A DNA stretch of 9,541 nucleotides from NCBI GenBank assembly GCA_028877045.1, contig JAGWPQ010000468.1:1-9541 (forward strand), given 5' to 3'. Shown piece after piece: positions 1 to 5,900 of the stretch. Every line of letters begins with the position of its first letter. Positions within the stretch are counted from its first letter, which is position 1. The translations under genes were made by a program, and so were the position numbers. The DNA is from Bacteroidota bacterium. GTDB taxonomy: Bacteria; Bacteroidota; Bacteroidia; Chitinophagales; Chitinophagaceae. The notes beneath the pieces are model-generated. The model worked only from the letters and a program-made list of their open reading frames with translations, had not been told where the DNA came from and ran no database searches.

Positions 1-75
1 ATTGTTTGGGGAGCAAGAAACCATGATTAAAACAATACTTGCCGAAAGAAAGAATAAATTTTTCAAGTGCTTCAT
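1..75 (-). CDS. N-terminus of an unidentified lipoprotein (partial)
   Basis: Only the first 25 codons are in the window; the gene continues beyond the left edge. Reading leftwards from the ATG at 75-73 gives MKHLKNLFFLSASIVLIMVS followed by Cys21 and SPNN. This is a classic type II signal peptide: basic start (K2, H3, K5), hydrophobic core at residues 7-19, and a lipobox-like MVSC ending in Cys21, which would be lipidated. The product is therefore inferred to be a membrane-anchored lipoprotein exported across the inner membrane. Nothing of the mature domain is visible, so no function can be given. The gene is divergent from the DUF4270 lipoprotein operon, with about 300 bp between the start codons. 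The reading frame is too short to exclude chance completely, but the signal-peptide pattern is convincing. Confidence 0.6.
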   Translation of the reverse strand, partial: MKHLKNLFFLSASIVLIMVSCSPNN

Positions 76-384
76 CTTAGAAATTTTGAATGAAATTATT
101 TGGCGGGTCTATCGCTAAATCGTTAAAATGGATTTTCAATAAGTTTTTAAAGATAAACAACCAATTTTTGTCTGCTAATGTTTTTTTGCAAAATAAAATT
201 TTATTCTTTGATATACCAAAGAAAATTGAATATATATTTGTTCTTTGTGTTTGCAGACAAAATAGTATAACTGGTAGGCATTAGGGCATTATTTATCCAT
301 CGTAACAATTTTCTAACAGCCGCCATTTCTATTATTGTATGCCAAACCTGCTATTCATCATTTTTAAATAGGGCTTTGCAACGA
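76..384. other. Divergent intergenic region, no convincing gene
   Basis: This roughly 300-bp AT-rich stretch lies between two divergent lipoprotein genes. It contains one good promoter for the rightward operon (207-240). The 64-codon frame at 90-284 has no recognisable features, is Lys/Asn/Phe-rich as expected for translated AT-rich spacer, and has a -7 box running through its end, so I do not call it a gene. I found no clear promoter box for the leftward lipoprotein gene, no hairpin terminator and no RNA gene. Confidence 0.6.
207..240 (+). promoter_or_regulatory. Promoter for the DUF4270/outer-membrane protein operon
   Basis: A TTTG at 207-210 and a perfect TAnnTTTG match (TATATTTG) at 233-240 are separated by 22 bp. 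This fits the Bacteroidota primary sigma-factor consensus (TTTG or TTG, then about 17-23 bp, then TAnnTTTG). Transcription would start near 246, giving a leader of roughly 140 nt before the ATG at 385. No other perfect -7 box was seen on this strand between here and the gene. Confidence 0.5.
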
Positions 385-1749
385 ATGATTAAAAAACTAT
401 TCCCAATATTGCTGGTTACTGCTTCTGTATTTTTTTTCGCATCTTGTACAAAGCCGGATATTCAATTTGGACAAGAATTGCTAAATATAAGCAATACACA
501 AATTGTTATGGTTGACACTTTCGCTCCAAAATTATCGACTGTATATGTTGACTCTTTTATTACCTCCGGAAAAGGCATTGGACTGACAGGTGGATATATT
601 GATCCTTTGTTCGGAAAAGTCGCGTCGCAAACATTTTTAGAATTAACCCCTCCTCCGTATGTTAAAAGTAATACCGGATCGACAAATGATACTTACTATA
701 ATACCATCTATGATTCTCTGACTTTAATTATTAAATTACAGAAAGGGAATTATTATGGAGACACCACAAAAACAATTCAAATAAATGTTCATCGTTTATC
801 ACAACTAATCACTCCACCTAATTACGGAGCATTATTATACAATATAGATACAACAGCAATATATCCAACTCCATTGGGCTCTGGAACATTTACTATTTAT
901 CCGGCACGTACGGATACATTAGCTGTAAGATTAAATGATAATTTGGGACTTGAGTTGTATAATAAATTGAAAAACACGAACGATATTGATGTTCAGAATG
1001 CATCTAACTTTTTACAATATTTTAAAGGATTACGAATAAGCAGTCCCGCATTAAGTAATTTGGCCATTGGATTTAAGGATAGTGTTATAATGCGTTTGTA
1101 TTATAGAAAATTCGGAATGTATGTTTTTAATGAGCACACCGACTTTACTATTTCTAATGCAGCACATCAATACAATAATATCACTGTTGACAGAACCGGT
1201 AAGCCCTTATCCGGAATTAATTCTGTTAACAGGGAAATACTATCTGAATCAACAAATAATATAGGTTATCTGCAGTCAATTACGGGATCTATTGTAAAAA
1301 TTACTTTTCCAAGTATGTTCGATATTAAACAACTGCCCAGTTTTGCTAAATTAATGAACGTACGATTAATCGTGAGACCGATGCAGAATTCGTATCAGTT
1401 TTATGCTTTGCCACCCTTTTTAAGATTATCTGTAACCACTACTGCCGCCAATAGTATTGGCAACGATATTTCGGCCGCCAGTGGAAACGGGGCTGCAGCA
1501 GCTCAAACAGGAAACTTGTCGATTGATTTCTTGAATGGATTAAACACAAATTACAGTTATGATTTAACTGCTTATTTTAAATCGATGTTAAACAGTAATA
1601 CTTCATTTTATCCTGGCGATCATAACGGATTGTTATTATCGCCACCCGTCGGCGCATTTGAATCAAGTTTCAACAGAGTGATTGTTGGAAATAATGGGAA
1701 TATCTTAGGCAGATTGGAATTACAAGTTTATTATGCGGCCGTACAATAA
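385..1749 (+). CDS. DUF4270-like outer-envelope lipoprotein
   Basis: A 454-residue lipoprotein of unknown function, resembling the DUF4270 family found widely in Bacteroidota; the assignment is from memory of the family, not a search. The N-terminus MIKKLFPILLVTASVFFFAS followed by Cys21 is a type II signal peptide with lipobox FASC, so the mature protein is predicted to be lipid-anchored at its new N-terminus. The body is rich in beta-strand-forming, polar and aromatic residues with no transmembrane helix or catalytic motif. Near residues 36-70 is the stretch around SGKGIGLTGGYIDPLFGKVA, and the C-terminus ends in LELQVYYAAVQ. I chose the ATG at 385 over the in-frame TTG at 376 because it puts the basic residues directly at the start of the signal peptide. 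The gene lies 14 bp upstream of a probable outer-membrane protein gene in what looks like one operon, which suggests a shared role at the outer membrane. Confidence 0.8.
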   Translation: MIKKLFPILLVTASVFFFASCTKPDIQFGQELLNISNTQIVMVDTFAPKLSTVYVDSFITSGKGIGLTGGYIDPLFGKVASQTFLELTPPPYVKSNTGSTNDTYYNTIYDSLTLIIKLQKGNYYGDTTKTIQINVHRLSQLITPPNYGALLYNIDTTAIYPTPLGSGTFTIYPARTDTLAVRLNDNLGLELYNKLKNTNDIDVQNASNFLQYFKGLRISSPALSNLAIGFKDSVIMRLYYRKFGMYVFNEHTDFTISNAAHQYNNITVDRTGKPLSGINSVNREILSESTNNIGYLQSITGSIVKITFPSMFDIKQLPSFAKLMNVRLIVRPMQNSYQFYALPPFLRLSVTTTAANSIGNDISAASGNGAAAAQTGNLSIDFLNGLNTNYSYDLTAYFKSMLNSNTSFYPGDHNGLLLSPPVGAFESSFNRVIVGNNGNILGRLELQVYYAAVQ

Positions 1750-1763
1750 TACATTGAAAAATC

Positions 1764-3014
1764 ATGAATAAAATTGGATTAATAATATCGTTTTTTTTTG
1801 CGGCAGTAACATCTGTTCATGCTCAAAATAATACATCACCGTATTCGATTTTAGGAATTGGAGATATAGAATCGAGTTATTTTGACAGAGCTTCAGGTAT
1901 GGCAAATACAGGAATGAGTTTAAGCTCTAACAGATTTTTGTATCATTCTAATCCTGCTTCTTATTCAAATTTAGATGATCATTGGTTTCATGCAGAAGTA
2001 TCGCTGCGATTTAAATACAGTGCTTATACCGGAAATTCGCTTTCGCAATATGGTAATAATACTGCAACTGATTTACAGGCAAAAAAAGTTGCATTGGCAA
2101 TTAAAATTAAAAAACGCTGGGTATCAAGTATAGGATTATTGCCTTACAGCAGTTCCAACTATTCTTTTTATGCGCCTAAAACAGTTTTAGGAACACCATA
2201 CTCAACAAATGCTTATTATGAAGGTTCGGGTGGAATAAATCAAATTTATTTTGCCAACAGTTTTGCAATTAATAAAAATCTTTCTATTGGTGTTCACTCT
2301 GCATTTTTATTTGGAAATATGCAACAAAAAGAAACGATTTCCACCGGTATAATTGACAGTACTTTAGTAACAACTAAAAATACTTATTATAATAACCCAT
2401 ACTTTAAATTCGGATTACAATACCATAAAAAAGTATCTCCTAAATTAAAATTAGGTTTTGGTGCAACAGGATCATTTCAAACAAAACTCCGGAGTACTCA
2501 AAGTTTGTTAGTAGAACAAGGGTTGACTGCGGTTTACACTAATAATTTTTACACTACTAATTTTTATAAATTGCCCTATACTTATGGCACAGGATTATCG
2601 GCTGTTCTTAAAGATAAATTTACGTTTGCAACAGATTACAGCCATCAATCATGGAGCTATTTAAATTATACGGGTGTTGGTTATACACTAACAAACAGCG
2701 ATCGTTACAGTGTGGGTTTCGAATTCTCGAAAAAAGTAAAATACCGCGATTTTGTTTTTGAAAAATACTATTTGCAATCGGGTTTGTTTTATAACAATTC
2801 TTATGTAATCCTTAATACGCAACAAATAAATGATATTGGCGGATCGATTGGCGCCGGATTTAATTCTTTAAAAGGTCTTTCTCTGATGAGCGCTTTAGAA
2901 TTTGGCAGAAGAGGAACCATATCGAATGGTTTGGTTAAAGAAAATTATATTCAGTTTACAATTGGCATCAGCTACAGAGATTTCTGGTTCACAAAAACTA
3001 AACGATACGATTAG
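1764..3014 (+). CDS. Probable outer-membrane beta-barrel protein
   Basis: A 416-residue exported protein. The first 20 residues (MNKIGLIISFFFAAVTSVHA) form a type I signal peptide with likely cleavage at VHA|Q. The mature start contains NTSPYSILGIGDIE, a signature I associate with a large Bacteroidota family of FadL/OmpP1-like outer-membrane proteins that often read SPYSRxGxGD. The remainder alternates short hydrophobic/aromatic and Gly/Ser/Asn-rich stretches, as expected for a transmembrane beta-barrel, for example IYFANSFAINKNLSIGVHSA and a C-terminal FTIGISYRDFWF. There are no long hydrophobic helices. The extreme C-terminus TKTKRYD lacks the usual terminal aromatic residue, though FWF is close by. 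The gene follows the DUF4270-like lipoprotein gene by 14 bp and is followed by a terminator, so the pair form a complete two-gene operon. The substrate, if it is a channel, cannot be told from sequence. Confidence 0.75.
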   Translation: MNKIGLIISFFFAAVTSVHAQNNTSPYSILGIGDIESSYFDRASGMANTGMSLSSNRFLYHSNPASYSNLDDHWFHAEVSLRFKYSAYTGNSLSQYGNNTATDLQAKKVALAIKIKKRWVSSIGLLPYSSSNYSFYAPKTVLGTPYSTNAYYEGSGGINQIYFANSFAINKNLSIGVHSAFLFGNMQQKETISTGIIDSTLVTTKNTYYNNPYFKFGLQYHKKVSPKLKLGFGATGSFQTKLRSTQSLLVEQGLTAVYTNNFYTTNFYKLPYTYGTGLSAVLKDKFTFATDYSHQSWSYLNYTGVGYTLTNSDRYSVGFEFSKKVKYRDFVFEKYYLQSGLFYNNSYVILNTQQINDIGGSIGAGFNSLKGLSLMSALEFGRRGTISNGLVKENYIQFTIGISYRDFWFTKTKRYD

Positions 3015-3033
3015 TTTTGTTTTTAAATGAATT

Positions 3034-3072
3034 AAAAAGAGGGAAATAATTAATTTTTATTTCCCTCTTTTT
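3034..3072 (+). terminator. Rho-independent terminator of the lipoprotein/outer-membrane protein operon
   Basis: A 16-bp perfect stem (3034-3049 with 3057-3072) around a 7-nt loop has GAGGGAAATAA on the left arm and TTTCCCTC on the right, with the right arm ending in a T-run to 3073. The matching A-run at 3034-3038 means it could also stop transcription from the other strand. It begins 20 bp after the stop codon at 3014. Confidence 0.85.
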
Positions 3073-3114
3073 TATGATTCCCTCAATCAAAATGTTTTTT
3101 ATTACTTTCATAGT

Positions 3115-4293
3115 ATGAAGAAGATAACTTTAATTGCTTGCACAATTATTTCGCTTCATTTAATGGCGCAGGACACACCTCAATCTTATTGGTTAGGAAG
3201 ATCAACAGGAAAGCTGCCATCATTGTCTTATGGATTGGGTGAAGACAGATTGGGCGGCGCAAAAATGGGTTATGTTGATACAAATATTGTCTTTAAAATA
3301 ATCGACAGCACTAAAGAAATGTATGTGTTGCAGCTTTCAAAAAATCATACTGCATTTATTGATAAAGCGCATATCGCAAGAGATTCAACCATAAAAGAAA
3401 AGCCTTTTTATTTATCTAATTCATGGAAGGTACAAGGCACAGATAGCTGCTATGATATTTTGTCGATCAGTTTAGATGAAAAGCTGCCGTATAAAAGTTG
3501 GATGGAAGTAAATCCTTCAAAGATCATCTTTGAAATCTATGGGGTACAAAGCAATACCAACTGGATCACACAACTTTCATCATTGAAAGAAATAAAAAAC
3601 GTTTATTATAATCAGGTAGAAGATGATGTTTTGCAGGTAACCATCGATCTGCGTCATCAACAGCATTGGGGTTACAGCGTTGGTTATGCTGAAAAAAAAT
3701 TAGTGATAAAAGTTAAACGACAACCACCGGTACTATTACTTAAAAATTTAAAGATTGCCATCGATGCGGGCCATGGCGGAACCAACTCCGGTGCTAGCGG
3801 CATAAAAACAAATGCTTTGGAAAAAACATACACTTTAAAATTTGCAAAAGAATTAGAGAAATTATTGCGCAAACAAAAAGTAAATGTGGTGATGACAAGA
3901 AGGGTTGATACAAGTTTTGATATTAAAGACAGAGTATTGTTTTTGCAGCAGGAAAATCCGGATGTGCTCATCAGTTTGCATTTGAATTCTGCGAATAATG
4001 TTTTGGTAAAAGGAAGCAGCACTTATTATAAACATATTGGCTTCAGACCTTTATCGCAAAGTATTTTGAAGCGGATGACGAATATAAGAATGGATGAGTT
4101 TGGCAATGTTGGCAGTTTTAATTTTACATTAAATGCGCCAACCGATTTTGTAAATTGTTTACTGGAGATTGGGTTTTTAAGTAACGAGGCAGATGAAAAA
4201 AGAATTGTTGATCCAAAATTTCAGGCGGCTGTTGCAAGGCAAATCGTGAGCGGATTAAATGATTGGCTGAAGGATGTGAAATCTAAAAATTAA
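3115..4293 (+). CDS. N-acetylmuramoyl-L-alanine amidase (Amidase_3 family)
   Basis: A 392-residue exported zinc hydrolase that cuts the amide bond between N-acetylmuramic acid and L-alanine in peptidoglycan; the family acts in cell separation and wall turnover. Residues 1-19 (MKKITLIACTIISLHLMAQ) are a signal peptide. The catalytic domain spans about 212-387. It starts with KIAIDAGHGG (zinc ligand His220), then Glu236 in ALEKTYT, His289 in ISLHLNS, and the catalytic Glu351 in LLEIGFLSN, so all expected metal and catalytic residues are present. Residues 20-205 form a long N-terminal region: the part around 38-88 (GEDRLGGAKMGYV to FIDKAHI) looks SH3-like and about 110-202 looks like a beta-rich AMIN-type targeting domain, both by resemblance only. 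The gene stands alone between a terminator and a downstream element; TACTTTCA at 3103-3110 may be a weak -7 box implying a nearly leaderless message. Family call is firm; which amidase (AmiA/B/C-like) is not. Confidence 0.93.
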   Translation: MKKITLIACTIISLHLMAQDTPQSYWLGRSTGKLPSLSYGLGEDRLGGAKMGYVDTNIVFKIIDSTKEMYVLQLSKNHTAFIDKAHIARDSTIKEKPFYLSNSWKVQGTDSCYDILSISLDEKLPYKSWMEVNPSKIIFEIYGVQSNTNWITQLSSLKEIKNVYYNQVEDDVLQVTIDLRHQQHWGYSVGYAEKKLVIKVKRQPPVLLLKNLKIAIDAGHGGTNSGASGIKTNALEKTYTLKFAKELEKLLRKQKVNVVMTRRVDTSFDIKDRVLFLQQENPDVLISLHLNSANNVLVKGSSTYYKHIGFRPLSQSILKRMTNIRMDEFGNVGSFNFTLNAPTDFVNCLLEIGFLSNEADEKRIVDPKFQAAVARQIVSGLNDWLKDVKSKN

Positions 4294-4314
4294 ATTGCTG
4301 GAAATAGCGTTGCA

Positions 4315-4359
4315 GTTGAAGTGTGCGACGCAACCACAGCCCCATTGAAATACAAAAGC
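4315..4359 (+). repeat. Intergenic repeat-like element, copy A
   Basis: GTTGAAGTGTGCGACGCAAC at 4315-4334, 22 bp after the amidase stop codon, matches 16 of 20 positions of a sequence at 8328-8347 that follows the ctaA stop. A second shared block, ATACAAAAGC (4350-4359), matches ATATAAAAGC in the other copy. The element reads without stops as VEVCDATTAPLKYKSR in the same frame as the amidase stop codon. I see no start codon, so I regard it as a dispersed repeat or gene-tail remnant, not as an independent gene. Confidence 0.45.
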
Positions 4360-4371
4360 CGGTAACAAAAT

Positions 4372-4402
4372 AAAAAGCAACCTAAGTATAGGGGTGCTTT
4401 TT
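4372..4402 (+). terminator. Terminator after the amidase gene
   Basis: The left arm 4372-4382 (AAAAAGCAACC) pairs with 4392-4402 (GGGTGCTTTTT) with one mismatch and a loop of about 9 nt. The five Ts of the right arm are followed by a further AT-rich stretch. It lies 79 bp after the stop codon and just upstream of the korB promoter. Confidence 0.65.
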
Positions 4403-4460
4403 ATTTGAACGCAGAAAAAATAAAGAGACCGTTAATATATTTGAGTGAATACAATATTTC

Positions 4461-4491
4461 TTGTTCGGTGTGTGATAATGAAATAAATTTG
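4461..4491 (+). promoter_or_regulatory. korB promoter
   Basis: TTG at 4461-4463, a 20-bp spacer and a perfect TAnnTTTG box (TAAATTTG, 4484-4491) match the Bacteroidota promoter consensus. Transcription would begin near 4498, leaving only about 10 nt before the ATG at 4508. A second perfect -7 box, TATATTTG at 4436-4443, lies upstream but has no well-spaced -33 partner. Confidence 0.6.
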
Positions 4492-4507
4492 CCGGAATAT
4501 ATAAGTT

Positions 4508-5539
4508 ATGAGTGAAACATTAACAGCACCGACTCTCACCGCCAAAGATTTTGCCAACGATCAGGAAGTTAGATGGTGCCCGGGTTGCGGCGATTATTCG
4601 ATTCTTGCACAGGTGCAGAAGATTATGCCAACAATTGGAGTTCCGAAAGAAGATGTAGTAGTTATTTCGGGTATTGGCTGCAGCAGCCGTTTTCCGTATT
4701 ACATGAATACATTCGGAATGCATTCGATCCACGGCCGTGCAACAGCCATTGCAAGTGGTTTAAAAGCGGCAAGGCCCGAATTGAGTGTTTGGATCGTTAC
4801 CGGTGATGGCGATAGTTTAAGCATTGGTGGTAACCATACCATTCATTTGCTTCGCAGAAATTTTGATGTGAATGTGCTTTTGTTCAATAACCAGATCTAT
4901 GGTTTAACCAAAGGCCAATATTCGCCAACCTCAGAAGAACATAAGGTTACAAAAACAACGCCATACGGAAGTATCGATCATCCATTTAATCCGTTGGCAT
5001 TGGCAATGGGTGCAGATGCAACATTTGTTGCACGCAGTATGGACAGAGATCCCAAACATTTGCAACAAACATTAACCCGCGCCAATCAGCATAAAGGAAC
5101 TTCTTTTGTTGAGATATATCAGAACTGCAGCATTTTTAATGATGGTGCTTTTGAAATATTTACAGAAAAAGGAACAAAACCCGAAGAAACATTATTCTTA
5201 GAAAGCGGCCAGCCGCTGATCTTTGGTGCCAATAAAGATAAAGGCGTTAAGTTGGATGGATTTAACCCTGTTGTTGTTGAATTGGGAAATGGTGTTAGTG
5301 CCGATGATCTTTGGATCCATGATGATAAAGACTTTTATAAAGCACAGATTTTGGTGAGAATGTTTGATGATCCAAGAAAACCAAATCATTTACCAAGACC
5401 ATTTGGTGTGTTTTATGAAACCGAAAGACCTTGTTATGAAGATGTGATGGCTTTGCAAATTGAAGAAGTTATTGCGTCGAAAGGAAAAGGGAATTTAGAT
5501 AAATTACTTCGTGGAAATGAAGTTTGGGAAATAGCATAA
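4508..5539 (+). CDS. korB: 2-oxoacid:ferredoxin oxidoreductase, beta subunit (2-oxoglutarate type)
   Basis: A 343-residue cytoplasmic subunit carrying thiamine diphosphate and one [4Fe-4S] cluster. With the alpha subunit it oxidatively decarboxylates a 2-oxoacid, probably 2-oxoglutarate, to the acyl-CoA and CO2 and reduces ferredoxin. Four cysteines fit the known cluster ligands of the family: Cys24 and Cys27 (WCPGCGD), Cys58 (GIGCSSR) and Cys207 (YQNCSIF). The thiamine-diphosphate/Mg site is TGDGDSLSIGGNH (98-110) followed by NNQIYGLTKGQYSPTS (127-142). Length is normal for KorB. In many Bacteroidota korA lies immediately upstream of korB, but here the preceding gene is a wall amidase on the other side of a terminator, and the following unit is unrelated, so the alpha subunit must be encoded outside this window. 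The gene has its own promoter and terminator. The exact 2-oxoacid is inferred from the KorB-like sequence. Confidence 0.93.
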   Translation: MSETLTAPTLTAKDFANDQEVRWCPGCGDYSILAQVQKIMPTIGVPKEDVVVISGIGCSSRFPYYMNTFGMHSIHGRATAIASGLKAARPELSVWIVTGDGDSLSIGGNHTIHLLRRNFDVNVLLFNNQIYGLTKGQYSPTSEEHKVTKTTPYGSIDHPFNPLALAMGADATFVARSMDRDPKHLQQTLTRANQHKGTSFVEIYQNCSIFNDGAFEIFTEKGTKPEETLFLESGQPLIFGANKDKGVKLDGFNPVVVELGNGVSADDLWIHDDKDFYKAQILVRMFDDPRKPNHLPRPFGVFYETERPCYEDVMALQIEEVIASKGKGNLDKLLRGNEVWEIA

Positions 5540-5560
5540 AATAATTTGAGTCATTTTCTT

Positions 5561-5594
5561 AAAATGCCATTCTGATGAGGATGGCATTTTTTTT
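5561..5594 (+). terminator. korB terminator
   Basis: The stem AAAATGCCATTC (5561-5572) pairs with GGATGGCATTTT (5579-5590) around a TGATGA loop, 12 bp with one G-T wobble, followed by an unbroken T-run to 5594. It sits 21 bp after the korB stop and is a textbook intrinsic terminator. Confidence 0.92.
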
Positions 5595-5602
5595 AAAGTC
5601 AT

Positions 5603-5640
5603 ACGGGAAATTTCCCGTGAAAAAAGGGTGTTTTTCCCGT
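5603..5640. promoter_or_regulatory. Palindromic operator-like site with an extra half-site
   Basis: ACGGGAAATTTCCCGT at 5603-5618 is a perfect 16-bp palindrome with no loop, which suits a dimeric DNA-binding protein better than an RNA hairpin. The half-site TTTCCCGT recurs exactly at 5633-5640, 22 bp (about two helical turns) further on, preceded by a degenerate partner (AAGGG at 5625-5629). The cluster ends 2 bp before a TTTG at 5643-5646 that could be a -33 box, the usual place for an activator site. The protein that would bind is unknown. Confidence 0.45.
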
Positions 5641-5796
5641 TGTTTGGTAAAATATCTCCTACTATTTTTACATAGTTATAAAAAACGTTTTTCAATTGGT
5701 AGAGTTTTTTTCACATGGGGGTTATCAATGCAAATAACAGCGGTTTTCTAATCGCTGTTTCAAAAAGATTTTCAGTAATATTAAAATAGGGGGTTT

Positions 5797-5816
5797 TGCT
5801 TTTTTATAAAAAAGCA
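5797..5816. repeat. Perfect 20-bp palindrome
   Basis: TGCTTTTTTATAAAAAAGCA is its own exact reverse complement. As RNA the arms could form a hairpin with U-runs in the left arm; as DNA it could be a protein site or simply intrinsically bent A/T tracts. It lies 5 bp before the strong terminator at 5822. Confidence 0.6.
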
Positions 5817-5821
5817 GGCAA

Positions 5822-5854
5822 GGCGGCAACCGATCTGGTTGCCGTCCTTTTTTT
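5822..5854 (+). terminator. Strong intrinsic terminator upstream of the Sua5 gene
   Basis: GGCGGCAACC (5822-5831) pairs with GGTTGCCGTC (5837-5846), ten base pairs with one G-T wobble and a GATCT loop, followed after one C by seven Ts (5848-5854). It is the most GC-rich hairpin in the window. It ends 46 bp before the ATG at 5901, so it closes whatever is transcribed from the preceding intergenic region. Confidence 0.9.
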
Positions 5855-5900
5855 AAACAACAATTTTCTCCGTTTCTAATTTCGTACTTTGTATTTAATT

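Larger units (their letters stand above)
5643..5854 (+). ncRNA. Candidate small-RNA transcription unit between korB and the Sua5 gene
   Basis: This gene-free stretch between two intrinsic terminators is bounded on the left by a weak promoter-like pair: TTTG at 5643-5646 and TATTTTTA at 5663-5670 (7 of 8 to TAnnTTTG), with a short 16-bp spacer. A start near 5676 and the terminator at 5822-5854 would give an RNA of roughly 180 nt. Inside are a stable hairpin (5736-5745 pairing with 5750-5759, including AACAGCG/CGCTGTT) and a 20-bp perfect palindrome at 5797-5816. A second terminator with no gene of ordinary size before it is the main argument. I do not recognise it as tmRNA, SRP RNA, RNase P RNA or a known riboswitch; 6S RNA is possible on size but unproven. 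A 24-codon frame (5715-5789) is also present, so a leader peptide or mini-gene is an alternative, as is a long leader whose terminator attenuates the Sua5 gene. Confidence 0.35.

Noticed and set aside
90..284. 64-codon forward frame in the left intergenic region
   Set aside because: AT-driven composition, no domain or signal features, and a perfect promoter box (233-240) lies inside it.
376..384. TTG start adding three residues to the DUF4270-like lipoprotein
   Set aside because: The ATG at 385 gives a normal signal peptide start (MIKK), and no signal favours the TTG.
1791..1799. Run of nine Ts in the outer-membrane protein signal peptide (and eight Ts at 430-437 in the lipoprotein) as possible phase-variation tracts
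   Set aside because: Both simply encode three phenylalanines in a hydrophobic signal peptide, and such T-runs are expected in AT-rich DNA; there is no sign of an out-of-frame variant.
3684..4022. 112-codon leftward frame
   Set aside because: It lies entirely within the amidase gene, whose catalytic motifs prove the other strand is the coding one.
5540..5860. CRISPR array, attachment site or mobile element in the palindrome-rich spacer
   Set aside because: No regularly repeated units with spacers, no transposase and no target-site duplications were seen; the palindromes differ from each other in sequence.
5889..5900. TTG start adding four residues to the Sua5-family protein
   Set aside because: The TTG is part of a TACTTTG sequence that looks promoter-like, and the ATG at 5901 gives the usual family N-terminus.
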